This document shows, in pieces, positions 36,001 through 48,349 of a DNA stretch of 64,000 nt. The translations under genes and the position numbers were made by a program. Every line of letters starts with the position of its first letter. Position 1 is the stretch's first letter. The DNA is from Holacanthus passer (Eukaryota > Chordata > Actinopteri > Pomacanthidae): contig JAFREQ010000048.1 of assembly GCA_025331565.1 (NCBI GenBank), positions 1,178,001-1,242,000 on the forward strand, in the 5' to 3' direction. The notes beneath the pieces are model-generated. The model ran no database searches, had not been told where the DNA came from, and saw nothing but the letters and a program-made list of their open reading frames with translations.

Positions 36001-36483
36001 ACTGTAAGTCATATTGGATACTATTCTACAACATAGCACTTCTTTCTTCTTCTTCTTTCCTCTCTTTTCATCGCGCCGATGTACATAAACGCTCGCTATA
36101 CACCTCCTCGAGCCGCATCACTGATTTCCATCCTCCTGCTTCTTCATATAGGCGATATAGTTTCCCTGCACACCAGGAAAGCCTTATTGATTGCCCTTTC
36201 ACACCCTTTAACAATCAATGGCAGACCTGGTTTTAGGAGGAGAGCCTCTGGTAGGAAGGAGGGAGGGTTCGAAGGGAATGAGCAGAGGAGAGGCGGATTG
36301 TTGGTGAGGAAAACAGTGAGTCCTTGTTTTTCTCCTCAGGAGGTGGTAAAAGGACAGAGGGGGGGTTACTTAAGGCCACAACCTCCAGCGCGTTGGATGT
36401 TGGCAGCGAGGCCAGCCTTGCTGTATGAAGTGCCCAGAGGCGGTGCATGTTTTGCAGGGAGAAAGATAGGGAGAGACGGGCTT

Positions 36484-36504
36484 GGGGTAGGGGTGGGGTT
36501 AGGG
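36484..36504 (+). other. Predicted G-quadruplex motif
   Basis: Three runs of four G and one run of three G are separated by loops TA, T and TTA in 21 bases on the plus strand, a compact canonical quadruplex pattern. The last part resembles vertebrate telomeric TTAGGG but is a single unit. Confidence 0.75.
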
Positions 36505-36589
36505 TGGCGGTGATGCTGGTGGAGGGAGGTGCTGTGGTGGGTTTGGAAATGCTCTGTATGTTCACTGACCCTGGCAGATAGCAGATGAA

Positions 36590-37400
36590 AGAGGGAGGGG
36601 GGTATTCAATCATACTAATCCCTCCCCCCTCACCTCCCCACCCCCCTTGCAGCATCTATACACACACACTCTCTCCGTCTCCACACACACACTCCAGAGA
36701 GAAGCCACACTCATTAGTGCCAGCGAGATCGCTGTTGGATGGAGCTGAAACACCAGCACAAAGCCTCCCCCACCACCCCCCCCCCCCTTCTCACTTTCTT
36801 TCATTCTCTCCTGGTGTCCCTCGCCCCCTCGCTCGCTCAGTCTCCTCCTCTCGTCTGTCTCTGCACTCTCTCCATCGCTGTCTTCCCTCCATTCTCCTCA
36901 GCCAATTTGGCCCTCTGTTGTTCTCCCTTTCCTCTCTTTATTCCTTTTGTGTTTGCTTCCCTTGCGCCTCCTTTGTCATCTGTCCACTTGATTCTATACG
37001 CAGCGCTCAGCTCTCATCCATCCATTCTTTATCTTTCTCTCACTCCTTTCTTCTTTCTCTCTTCCTTATCTGTCAATCCATCCGTTCATCCTTCCCACTT
37101 TCCACCCTTGTTTCCTTTCCTGCCCGCTCCTTCCTCATCCGTCCAATCTTTGCTTGTCTCTGCTCCCGTGGTGGAGGGGTGATTTGGAGGATTAGGCCGG
37201 TGGCAGGGTTGTTGCTGTGTCAGTCTAACAGGCAGGGATCTGGACCAGAGCTCAGTCCAAATCCCTTCCTCCACGCCTGCCTGCCTGGCCACCGAATTAG
37301 CAGCTTCCCCTCTCTTCCATCTTTCATCTCGCTCATCCCTTTCTCTTTCGATGCCCGTCGTGCTCTCCTCCTGTATGTTCTCTGTCGACATGTGTGACTC
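36590..37400. repeat. Long pyrimidine-rich low-complexity region
   Basis: Roughly 800 bases of plus strand composed mainly of C and T, with a C run at 36777-36787 and CCATC/TCCT patches. The 270-codon open frame across it is Ser/Leu/Pro/His-rich, changes character with the base composition, and lacks any family motif, so I do not call it a gene. Such tracts can adopt triplex structures. Confidence 0.75.
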
Positions 37401-37439
37401 TAGGGCACCTTCTGGTGTCCCCGGCATATTCCAGTGCCA

Positions 37440-38620
37440 CTATTGTGAATCTTTTTTTCTGATTATTTATGGCTCTCTTCTATCCTGCATACTCAGAAAA
37501 AGGTACGACAAGCTTTCTTGCTGAGGGTATTACATTTTGATACCTCCACCAAGAAACATGATCACATCACCCCACAGTGTTAGGTTTTTTACACCAGCTG
37601 CCACTGTGCTTTTTAAGGCACAGGTCTACTCCTTCACTGCATCATTGACCCTTTAATCTCAAACGACCGATAACACAATCTGAAATCAGTAGAAAAGGTG
37701 TTATGGACCCATTTAAAAGTCCAGCTTTAAATCAAATGATGCTTACAGTTTTGCTATATGAGCTCATAGTCTTTGCAGGAAGACAATGGAAATCTATGTG
37801 TTTTCAATTCTACTCCTCAAAACCCTTCAGTTAAAGTGGTGATAGCCCTCTTTGTATGCCAAGAAAACACCTACTTTTAAAAATCCTTAGCTGGATTAAA
37901 ATGTCACTCTTCCTCATAACCCAATCCCTCCTAAAATATCAGGGGGGCAAATGCTCTTTTTTAATTGCAGCTCTAGGCAAGTATACAGTCAATCCTCTTG
38001 GATAAGTGAGTTCTTCCTTTAGCAGCCTTAAAAGAGCTAATGGAAGCAGGTTAGCTCCGCTTTAGTCAGGTTTTTCAACATGCAATAGACCATAAAATAG
38101 GGATGTTTGCAGGCATCCTTTCGGATATTTCTTTTAAAAAAGGAGGGTGTTTATATTTCAAATGTCACTGACAAAATCAGATGAGACTGAGCTGAGAAAA
38201 TGTGGTCTATTAAAGCACAATTCCAGTTTATTGCAAAACAAGTGTTTTCATAATTTATTTTCTATCCATTGTGATAATGTTGTTCTACTGTGCCCCTGTA
38301 TGATACACAAGGGTCAGATAATCACACAGGTTATAAAACAGTGTATGGTAGAAATGGTAGAAAAGAACAGACAAAATATGTGTTAAGTTGAGTGGTGTCA
38401 AAGTTTCCTCATTTCTCCACACAGATTTCTTTGATGCTCTTTTCATGTGTACTTATGCACAAATTGAAAATGGGTATACAACAGTTACTAGTTACTTTTC
38501 AGATTAATACTTTACACAGAAAAACAATTGTAGAGGAATAACAACCCCAGAGTGTGGAAAATGCTTCTTATAAATTAATACATCAGGAATAATAATATGA
38601 AAATATGATATAAAATATGT
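37440..38620. other. Non-coding stretch
   Basis: AT-rich DNA with no gene or repeat that I recognise. Confidence 0.5.
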
Positions 38621-38621
38621 T

Positions 38622-38712
38622 ACAACCCTGATTCCAAGAAAATGTAGGTGACAATATGTCCATTATTGCATGAAAGACAAGAATGCATTGACAATATACA
38701 ATGACACAGAAA
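38622..38712 (+). mobile_element. Mariner-like element left-end fragment
   Basis: The stretch begins TACAACCCTGATTCCAAGAA, matching the left terminal inverted repeat of the mariner-like MITE at 53255-53722 (TACAATCCTGATTGCAAAAA). It continues with the subterminal motif aagacaagaatgcattgaca, related to the aacagaatgcaat motif in the other copy. The remainder and right end are not detectable, so it is a truncated terminal remnant. Confidence 0.65.
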
Positions 38713-39122
38713 TAACTGATGGAAGTAAGTACAGACTTATGTGTCATCTGTGCAGTTACTTTAGTGAGTACAATGTTATCATAAATGATGAAGACAATTA
38801 CATTTGAATCTTTTTGATTAAACAGTCAGTTAAAACAATAAAGTGTCCTGAAAGGAAAGGAAGAGATGTGAGAGGTGGGTAGTGTGTACGGTATGCATGA
38901 AGTCGGGTCAGCTGATGTCCGTTGTCAGTGATTTTGCTGCTGTATGATTGAGCTGAGTGTCTGACTGTGGCTCAGCACTGGAGACGGTTACACAGTCATT
39001 TCATGGTGCTCTGTTACTGTCTCTGCCTCGCTATGTGTAGCAGCTTCACTGGGTCGGGCCCAGGGGAGGGGAGCAGGTTACACTGATGCTGTCTGAAGGA
39101 CACTGGGACACTGTGGAAAAGA

Positions 39123-39141
39123 GTGTGTGTGTGTGTGTCTC

Positions 39142-39175
<34 letters not shown>
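39123..39175. repeat. Compound (GT)n(GA)n microsatellite
   Basis: GT dinucleotides with one TCTCT interruption, then an uninterrupted GA run of about 21 bases. Confidence 0.96.
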
Positions 39176-40001
39176 TTAATTGTAAAAGTTGTTTTCTCTA
39201 CGCATCCCTACACATGTGTGTGCATGTGTGACATACTGCCCATATTGCCGTGCAGATACTATACTGCTACGAAGAACTGTGAGGAGACAATAGCTTTAGG
39301 TTGAAAGTGACAATGGGTGAGTGGAGAGTCCACAGCTTTGAAGTCACTAGCGCAGCAAAATAGTGGGATTGATACAATACAGTGGTAGTCACATGAATAG
39401 AAGCCTGAGCAAGGCCAGCAGCGCAGCACAAAGAGACAAGCCTCGACAAGAATGTTAAACAGGTGTGGGCTCGCACGCGCAGCAACGTGTGTGGGTGAAA
39501 TTATATTTCTGTAAATGTTTTACAGTATGTGCTTTGTGTGGAAGCCAGTGGTGTGTGGTATGCTAACGGAGCTGGGGCGCGGCCCCCTGCGAATCCAATT
39601 GTGAAATATGTATTTTAATAAAAAGACAAACATATATTTTGTAGTTGTGTGCCTGTTTAGAAATGTAAGTAATAGTCTCATATAAATCATACATTGGTTA
39701 CAGAAACGTGCAATGAGTAATGAAAACGCTGCCTACAGCCTTTGTCTCTGGGATGAAGGGTGTAGGATACTCTTCTCTGCGCCGGTAGGTTTGTAAAATG
39801 TTGGGCTTTTCTAAGCGGCCCCTGATTGGCACAGCACTCGGAAAATAACTAGATCTGGGTGGAAAAGTTTACATCAAAGAAACGTTGCCACATTGGGCAC
39901 AATTGATCAGCTTTAGGTAAAAATTATGGTGGTAAAAATTAGTTTCCGTGGGCTGACAAAATTTTGCCCTTATTTATCACGGTTTCTTTCATTTAGTTTT
40001 T

Positions 40002-40022
40002 TATATATATATATATATATAT
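40002..40022. repeat. (TA)n microsatellite
   Basis: About ten TA dinucleotides, self-complementary and able to extrude as a cruciform. Confidence 0.96.
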
Positions 40023-40029
40023 GGTCAGA

Positions 40030-41700
40030 GTTGCTAGTGGCAGTGATGACTAATATTGATGAACAATTTGCTGAAAAGTAAATTGATGTCATTTAAAGTG
40101 AATATGCTGTTAGCAGTTCCTCCTTGCAATGTAGCCAGGGATGTAGAGACAACTATCGCTGGATGACTTTGATACTGAAGAAAACTTAAAACTGTGACAA
40201 TTCTCAGGCAAGTTCTGAAGTTTCATTTTTGTGTAATAAGATTTGACTGAGTTATGATGTTCTATTGAATGATGTATTGTTGCGTATGTTCTGCAGCTAC
40301 ATTATACGGCACATGCTCACGGCCAAAATACACGGAGCTTCCTATCTGGCCCTAGTTCCACCCAGCCATGCCTGCCACTGGTGGCAGTGTAGGAAGAGAG
40401 AAGGAAAACATGATGGCATATGACAGACTATAGGTCATGCTTTATTCTAACATTTAGAAGAAATACTTTTATTTTGTAATTTTAGAAACTGCCAACTTGT
40501 CATTGTATGTATGTAAGTGATTTATTGTTCTCTACTAATACCCACTCAAAACATATACAATACCACTCATCATACTTTTGATTGACCGGCGTGTTTAGAT
40601 TCTGATAACTCCAGCTGTATGGAGACTTCTAATTGTTGAGTGTTCTTTGGGTGTGTGTTGTGTGTTTATATATCTTCAGTCTTTTCCGTTTATGGAAAAC
40701 AGCTATACAGTTATATTTGGCAGAAAAGGCTCTTCTCTTTGATTTGGCTCTCAAAGAATCTGAGCAGCAGCGAGGGTTCTGCTGGGAGAACTAATCCCCC
40801 CAACAAACACATACATGAACAATAAATATTAATAAAGACAACAATACCAAAAGCTTACTAGATACAAGGAGGAGGTTGGGGTTGTGGAGGGAGCTGTGGC
40901 AGCAAATAACGTCGACGTGAGTGTGCAACAGTGGGAAGTGTAAGGTTAGAACGGCTGTGCTGTGCATGAATATGATTGCATGTTGCCAGTCAGCTGACGG
41001 CCACAGATCTGGACAATAAGTCAGCAATTGTGAAGCAGGACTGAAACAGCAGATACCAGTCAGCTAATGAGTAGGAAAACAACCAATTTTACTTTTAAAC
41101 GTAGGCCTAATCAGAATGAATCTCAAGCACTAGTTAACAGAATCAGCCTTCTTTAATGCTCCATGTTGTCTTGCTGTTCCTGCTGTGTTATAGTTTCCAT
41201 AACAATATGTTTGTTTCATCACAATAAAAAGGTGCAAAAAAAAGTGTTAAAATATTTTTTTTCAAAATAATACTTAACATAAGCATTATTCAAAGGAAAT
41301 ATGAGAAGTTTGTGCTTTAATACATCACAAAAATATGAGTATACATTACAACTAATTTCACTAGATATATTTATTGGTCATTTGTATTCTTAAAAAACTG
41401 AGTCTGATGTCTCTTGTTTAAATACCTTTGTTCATTGTGTTGTTGAGCAAGTAAGATTACAAAAGAAAACCAAAAGACGAGAGTCGAAGACTCACCCCAG
41501 TGTCACAGGTCTCTACACCGCAGCCCCAACAGGGGTTTGTTAAAGGGCATAGGGAATTTGAGCCTGGCATTTACTCACACGGCCAGCTGCCTCGCTAGAT
41601 ATACAGGAGGAGTCCGTAGATCAGAGACACAGAGAGAGCACAGCGCAGCGTCAAACAGACTTTAAAGATGATGTTGACTTTTCTCACACCACACATGCCA
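40030..41700. other. Non-coding stretch
   Basis: No gene, RNA or mobile element recognised. Confidence 0.5.
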
Positions 41701-41711
41701 GTGCAGCGGGG

Positions 41712-41736
41712 GCACACACACACACACACACACACA
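41712..41736. repeat. (CA)n microsatellite
   Basis: Twelve CA dinucleotides, the first of several CA clusters in the following 230 bases. Confidence 0.95.
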
Positions 41737-41910
41737 GGCCTGCACACAGTCAGAGCCATGCATACATTACTAGTTCAGGGCACACACACATCCACCCATA
41801 CGCACAGATGCCCACAGGCACAGACTCACCAGCAAACATACAAACCACACAGTCGCCCGTACGCATACAGATATGCACATGGTAGTAAAGTAAGCTGGTG
41901 AAAGGGGCCA

Positions 41911-41948
<38 letters not shown>
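41911..41948. repeat. (CA)n microsatellite
   Basis: Nineteen uninterrupted CA dinucleotides. Confidence 0.97.
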
Positions 41949-41950
<2 letters not shown>

Positions 41951-42324
41951 CCTTTCACCTGCATGCCAACAGTTGTTTGATCAGAGCTGTTTTGAGGCTC
42001 GCAGGCGATAGAATGTGCTCTCCGTGCATTTGTGCTCCCGTGGAAAGCCCAAAGACGAACACAGGAACGTCTCAAAGCCCACAGGCCGGAAGAAAAAGAG
42101 TGCTGACAGTGACAGAAAAACACCCAGATGGTAGCTTCAGTCTACCATGGGATCACATGTACAGAATTAGATCTGGAAGTTGCTGGCGGTAACAAGAAAT
42201 GATGTCACCGTTGCCGATAACAAGACGTGCGCACGAGTGTGTGTGTGTATCCTTTAGTGAATGACTACTTGCAGATGTACTGTCGGTGTCCTTATACTTA
42301 TATGAGTGGTCCTATATGACAATA

Positions 42325-42402
42325 GCCTAAATCAGAGGTTTTCAGATATCGGGGGGTGAGGGGGTGTCACAGTGTCAGGCTTTAAAAATCCCTGGTCTAA
42401 AT
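42325..42402. mobile_element. 62-bp hAT-like miniature element with 8-bp target-site duplication
   Basis: A 62-bp stretch (42333-42394) begins CAGAGGTTTTCAGA and ends with the reverse complement of CAGGGATTTTTAAA. These are imperfect terminal inverted repeats of the CAGNGG type found in hAT transposons. It is flanked by 8-base direct repeats, GCCTAAAT (42325-42332) and GTCTAAAT (42395-42402), identical at seven of eight positions; hAT elements make 8-bp duplications. The interior is G-rich and encodes nothing. Alternatively the resemblance is chance, but ends and duplication agree. Confidence 0.6.
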
Positions 42403-43831
42403 CATAAAGTGGGGCTGCATCATCACTGTTTAGTATTTTTCCTCACTATAAATTCCATTTCGCAGTCTTATTTGAATAATTCTATATCAGGGTTTCCTGC
42501 TTAAATTAGGCCATCAGCTTTATTTTGTTCAATATTGTAATATTGTTTCAGAGACATATTTTTTCATCAATGATAGAATGAGCCTTAGCTGCTACGGAGG
42601 AGTCGGCAACCAGAGGGTGAATCAGAGCTGTAAAGAATTCCAAATGTTCAAACTCCACAGCAGGTTCATACGCAATTCAAGATCTGAAAGTGAACTGATT
42701 TAATGATCAGTGTATTTTATCAGGTGTCTACGAAGCATTAACCGCTCACAACAGATAAACTCTGTGACTGGATATGATGAAAGAAATGCTCGTTGGGAGT
42801 GACACTTCTCTTGTACACAGGCCTGCACTTTAAATCACAACTGTAATCAGTGATTTGAAGATGCAGACACAACATCAACATATTAGCACTTAAAAGTTTG
42901 TTACACATCCAGCAGATGTGGAGCAAACACTAGTGTTCATTTGGAATCACCTTTCAGATTACACGTAATCATTTGATCCATTTTCAGAATACAAACATTG
43001 ATGCGTGCAGCTTTAAAGAACCAGATATTTTCTTCTACAGAGATGATTCATCCATGAGAGTTTCATGCTCATCTGAGTGCTTCCAGGTGCTTAGTGAGGG
43101 TTTATTGTGGAAATTTTTACAAGATGCTTCGGTTTGTCAAAGCACTTATTTTGTACCTCACAAAATCACCTGTCAATCAAATTGTCTTATCAAAATGGTA
43201 AAATAATACAAGACCATTTTCAACCACGGTGGAATTGTGTTTGACTCCAAAAGGGACATGATGAGTAAGTCAATGCACAATTAACATCAAATAATTGCCA
43301 ATAAAATTTTAAAGAAGAATTTGGAAGAAAATATTTGCATCATTTGAAGGTCTTTAATTTGTCTTTGGAGGCATTTTATCAGCAGCTCCAGTAGATACAG
43401 GGCCAATGGAGCGGGCCTTGTTTTGAATTAACACGAGATGAATTGACGTTGCCATTTTGACCATGTGTGGTTCTCCGCTTTTGATATATGTGCTAGTGCC
43501 ACACTTATCTCTTCCCTCAGATCACTGACATGGAGGGAAATAATCCCTGGTTGTGTTGTTCAAACTCTGACAAGCACACCACTCCTACAGATGCACACAC
43601 ACCTGCAGCCACACATGGACACACACACGCACATTGATGGGATAGAGGCACATATAAAATGATAACAGTCAGAGAGACAGACAGTTGCATGTGTCAGGCA
43701 CAGATGTTCACATGCATTTCAGGCACATTCAGAACAGATGTGTGGGCTGTTTATTTGGTCCTTAAAGGCAAAAAACCGCACCTAACACTTCATGATAAAT
43801 TTGATCCACACAATGCACGCCATGGCCCACT

Positions 43832-43833
<2 letters not shown>

Positions 43834-43867
<34 letters not shown>
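43834..43867. repeat. (CA)n microsatellite
   Basis: About 17 CA dinucleotides, running into ACGCACACAG. Confidence 0.97.
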
Positions 43868-43875
<8 letters not shown>

Positions 43876-44477
43876 ATGCATGCATGCATATTCGGACCCA
43901 TTTCTGGATGGATGAAGACCAGCTAAAACACTTCTACAATACAAGAGACCTGTTTACATGTTGGTCCATACTGATGCACTCACACTTTATATTATACAGG
44001 AGGCTTTGGTCGATAACAAAGCATTCCTGTCCATTGATCTTTAAAGGACCTCTGCATTCAGCATACAAATCCTCCTGAACTGATGGCAAAGGTTGTTAAA
44101 GGACAACGCTGGCAAGTATTTATTTGGAGAGGGGCTAAACCTCCAGGTTCACTCAAATGATAGATTTACAAGTTGATTCTGAGATGTGTTTGAAGTGTTT
44201 TGGTTGCATTTATGCACTTTGGATGTGAGATGAACAGTTGTGCTGAGCTGCATGTCGGTAAGAACTGTGTGTAAACTAGAAGTAAAACACACTGGCATTA
44301 ATCAACCTTGCAATGTAATGTTACCAGACCTCTGAAATGTTCTGGTTAAGTCAGTAACATTATGTGACTTATAATTGTGAACTTGTAATGTTCATACAGA
44401 TTGCATCCAACATAAAGTATGTTCCCAGCACTTTAGTAGTGAGTGTTTTGTATAGCATGAAGATGTTGTGCCCGCTT

Positions 44478-44501
44478 CATTACATTACATTACATTACAT
44501 T
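44478..44501. repeat. (CATTA)n pentanucleotide repeat
   Basis: Nearly five perfect CATTA units. Confidence 0.93.
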
Positions 44502-44509
44502 GCAAGCAT

Positions 44510-46470
44510 GAGTACATCCAGTGTGTTTTACTTACGGGCTTAAATAAATGTGTCCACGATGTACGTTTATATTTCAGAATTAATTTACACCCTTCCTATC
44601 CTACCACGTGACACTATCAAATGGTAATACTTGCTAGGATAAGTTAACGGTAACTTATGAGTTATCAAATATGTTGCTTTACCTTAAAATATGGCACAAT
44701 GTCCCTGCAGAATTTCATTATCCATTGTCTCTACAGTTGTTGATCAATCTGGAAGCACTACAATGGTAATGATTTGTCATATTCCCCATGTTTATATGAC
44801 TTGCAACCTGGAACACAGCAGTATGACCTTATCAGAGGCTCATCATTATTATCATTATGTCAGAGGAAAATGGTGTGACTGTGGTCTGTTGCATCCAGGA
44901 GAGACAACTGATCGTGTGCCATGAGGAACAGAATTCCTCAGCGAGGTCGAGGAATGGCGAATAAGGTGGAAGAAAAAGTCACTAGTTCTATTATTTTAGA
45001 TGTAGCCAAAAGTAGCAAATTGCAGCCTAATTGAAATATTTTTGTGTCAGGTAAATTTGAAAACAAGGAGATGAACTGCCACACACTGTGTTGCTTGCTG
45101 CTGAAAATATATATTGGGTTAGTTATCAAAGTGTAAATTTAACGTTTCGTAAAAGCATTCAAGGTGAGTTGAGTGAGAAAACCGTTCATGACATTTGAAA
45201 GATGCTGTGATTGAGTCATTTTGTGACAAAACAATAAAAAGTGATCCACAGTTTAGTCAGCATTGGTTTCTGTTGTGCTGACTGTGTGAAGAGTTTTGAA
45301 ACAGTGCACTCAGTATTGAGAAATGCATGTTACCAAACGTGAAAAAAAGTCACATGATTAAACCTACATCTACAGTATATAAATATATAACATACTGTAT
45401 ATGCACATATACATGAACAAAATTCCATAACAAATGAGCAAATTCCATCCCCTGATGAAGCCCAAACTTTAACTTCATTAAAATGAATCAAACTGCTGTA
45501 AGTGCTGTAGCAGGTACTCATCTATCATATGGTAAATCTCAGGAATACATTTCATAGACAATAGTTCTAATAAAACCTGACCCACATTAAGGTGTGAGGA
45601 TTATCCAAAGTCACCACTGTCTCTGGAACAACATCCTGCTGTTGATGTCTTACATGTATTTTGTCATTACTGTGAGCAGATGAAATCTCCTTCCACCTTC
45701 CACTGCATTAGGTTGCTGGTATAAGTCTCAGTACTCTTGATCCAAAACAATTTAACATCACCCCTATAAACCGCCAAGCACAAGCTCCCTCTCAACATCT
45801 TTTGTTGCAAGTTGTTGCGAATGACTTTTTGCGGTTTTGACTTCAGATCACAAAAGCTCGCTTCCAAAACGTTTTCAATTCTGCATCACACACGAATCAA
45901 GCAGCAGCGTGTCTGTTCTAAGCAGCGTGTCGGAGTGAGTCTCTCAAGGAAGAACCTTGACCATGTGTAGCATTCTGTTTGATGCTCCGCGCTTCAAGTC
46001 CTGCAGCCTGCATGGGAGATCAAAACAGTGGACCACACAAGACGCAGAAGTTTGGAGTGGACTCTCTCTCTGTATCTCTGGATCTCTCTCTCTCTCTCTC
46101 ATGGTGCTCGAGAGAACAGGAACTGCTGTGCTGACTGCACACATCAAACCAGCAGCACAAGACAAGAAGAATATATGGCTAATGTACAAAGTTGGAATGA
46201 AAGATGAGATAATCCTGAGAACTTTTTGTTATGTTCATAGTTTTTTACCCTCACGCTGTATTTCTCCTTGTATCTGCCTTGGGTGGCTATTGACTGCTGC
46301 CTCTTTGTTGCCATGCATTGTAAACTGAAATAGCTTCAAAGACAACAAACAGTCCTGCGATTTGCAGTAGTTTTTTGAGTGACCTTTAATTAAGTGCTGA
46401 CATTAGTTTTAAATATGGGCCAAACAAGTAGTGGCTTCTGCTCTATTTGCAACTGATGATGTAAATTGTA
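44510..46470. other. Non-coding stretch
   Basis: No gene or mobile element recognised. A short CT run lies at 46083-46100. Confidence 0.5.
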
Positions 46471-46479
46471 GTATTTTAG

Positions 46480-46481
<2 letters not shown>

Positions 46482-46520
<39 letters not shown>
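46482..46520. repeat. (GT)n microsatellite
   Basis: Nineteen uninterrupted GT dinucleotides. Confidence 0.97.
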
Positions 46521-46522
<2 letters not shown>

Positions 46523-46724
46523 GGATGTGTGTGTGGGTTTTGACCTAAGATGTTGCTCCGTCTTTTCAAGGCACATACACACCCACACAAATACACAGAG
46601 AAATACAATATCAAACGCAAAAATACACGATACACACTCATATGCAGAAACACAAATGAACAGAAGAGTTTACTTACACCATTTTTGAGGACATTGCATA
46701 GGCTCTATTCATTTCCTGTAGACT

Positions 46725-46911
46725 AACCATCACCATCACCATAACCAGTACTTGCCTAACCCTTACCTAAGCTTAACCTAACCCCAGCTTTAACCACTGA
46801 CCCAAAGATCGTCCATTTTCCAATCGGGGACACGACGTTTATCCCCAGTTGTACCAGCTGTCCCCAATTAACTGGTCTAGAGTCTGAAATGTGTCCTCGA
46901 AAGGAGCCTAA

Positions 46912-46912
<1 letters not shown>
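46725..46912. repeat. Fish interspersed repeat ending in a (CA)n tail
   Basis: Starts as degenerate CTAACC/TTACC hexamer-like sequence (46726-46795), then accactgacccaaagatcg, cccagttgtaccagctgtcc and ctgaaatgtgtcctcgaaag, and ends ggagcctaagacacac, passing directly into the (CA)n run. I recognise this arrangement from many fish loci; the telomere-like start is part of the repeat, not a telomere. Class unknown to me. Confidence 0.65.

Positions 46913-46957
<45 letters not shown>
46913..46957. repeat. (AC)n microsatellite
   Basis: Twenty-two AC dinucleotides, seeded at the end of the adjoining interspersed repeat. Confidence 0.97.
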
Positions 46958-46960
<3 letters not shown>

Positions 46961-47314
46961 CAGGGCAGACTGCAGGCTGCAGAGCTCTGCCAAATGATGG
47001 GGTCCTAAGAGGCAGTGGCTGTGACCTTGGCTGCCCTTGTGTGTGCCTGACTCCAGCTGGGCGTCCATTAGAGGGCTCCACAACAGACGCCGGCCTCTGC
47101 TGAGAGCCAAGGGTCGGAAGCTCTACACACACACATTCACACACGCTCGCCACACGAACGCACACACATGACAGAGGCAGACAAAGTGCAGAGACACACA
47201 AAGTAGTGCACACACACCCACGCACAGTAAGGTATGGACAGCATGTGCGGGTCTAAGCATGTGTTCGTGAGGGCATTTCATAAACATGCTCCAATGTAGC
47301 ATTAATGCTGTGGG

Positions 47315-47344
47315 TACACACACACACACACACACACACGCACA
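47315..47344. repeat. (AC)n microsatellite
   Basis: About 15 AC units with one CG interruption. Confidence 0.95.
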
Positions 47345-47349
47345 GCATC

Positions 47350-48340
47350 ACGTGTATGTGTATTTACCAGTGCGTGTATGATGGAGAGTGACAGCGAGCA
47401 GGGAGCGAGGGACGCTACGTGTGACCAGTGATTTGGAACCTGAGCTTAAATGCTTAAATAGAACAGGTGTTGGGATGTGATCTTAAAACATGTCAGGGAA
47501 TTTCATGCAAAAACGCTAGAACTGTAAAAGATACCCGCTTGATTTGTCTTACTCAGTCTTCTGAAGCCTCATAATTGCCCCCATCATTTTGCATGGGAAG
47601 CAACGTCTCAATGTTCATATGACTATTATTTCAAGACGGACTTGATTTTTGTGAGATTGTGTTGGTCACATGTTACTTCCTCTGACATGACAGACAAACC
47701 AAACTAATCCTGGTGTTTGCACAGTGCTCCTTGATAGTAACACCATGTTCAGACAGACATCAGTGCTGTATGAACAAAACAACCCAATCATCCTGGTCCT
47801 TTTTATGGCACCCAAATAAAGAGGAATCCAGCCAAAAACAACAGAAGAGCAGGATCACCTTGCTACTAGTTAAACATGGTTCAGCATTTGCTGCAATGCA
47901 CTGCAGCACCATCTGGCCATGCGCTGTATTGAACCAACATGTGCAAGAGGACATTCCTGGTAGATTAATGTCTAACATCAACAGCGTAGTTCTACAGTTT
48001 GCTTTGCAACTGCCGACACAGAGGATAAAACTTGTTAACATGGCGACTTTCCATAGTTTTAAAGTCACTTCTCATTTTATTATATGCTGTTTTGGCTTCT
48101 AAAAAGCTTTTAAAGCCATGAATGTATTTCTCATTCTGGTACCTGAAGCAGCCTACTCCCACCAACAGATCCACTTTGCATTTTTAACACGATGTTGTTT
48201 TTGGTCTGAACACCCTGTCGCACCAGCAAGCGCTACAATAAAATGCATTCATGCATTCTTTGGAAATGTGGCGCTGAAAGGCTGGTGACGTCCTGCTTAT
48301 TTCATCTGAGAGCTTCTCTTTGTACCCTCAAAGTTCAGCA
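47350..48340. other. Non-coding stretch
   Basis: No gene or repeat recognised. Confidence 0.5.
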
Positions 48341-48349
48341 CTGTCAGCA

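Noticed and set aside
36585..37397. 270-codon plus-strand open frame
   Set aside because: Composed of Ser, Leu, Pro, His and Phe as expected from C/T-rich DNA, with no domain or signal; base composition explains it.
39573..39585. GGGGCGCGGCCCC near-palindrome as a promoter GC box
   Set aside because: An isolated GC-rich palindrome in AT-rich DNA with no CpG island or downstream gene; insufficient evidence.
46730..46800. Telomere-like CTAACC/CCTAA sequence
   Set aside because: Degenerate and only about 70 bases long, and part of a dispersed fish repeat, so not an interstitial telomere array.
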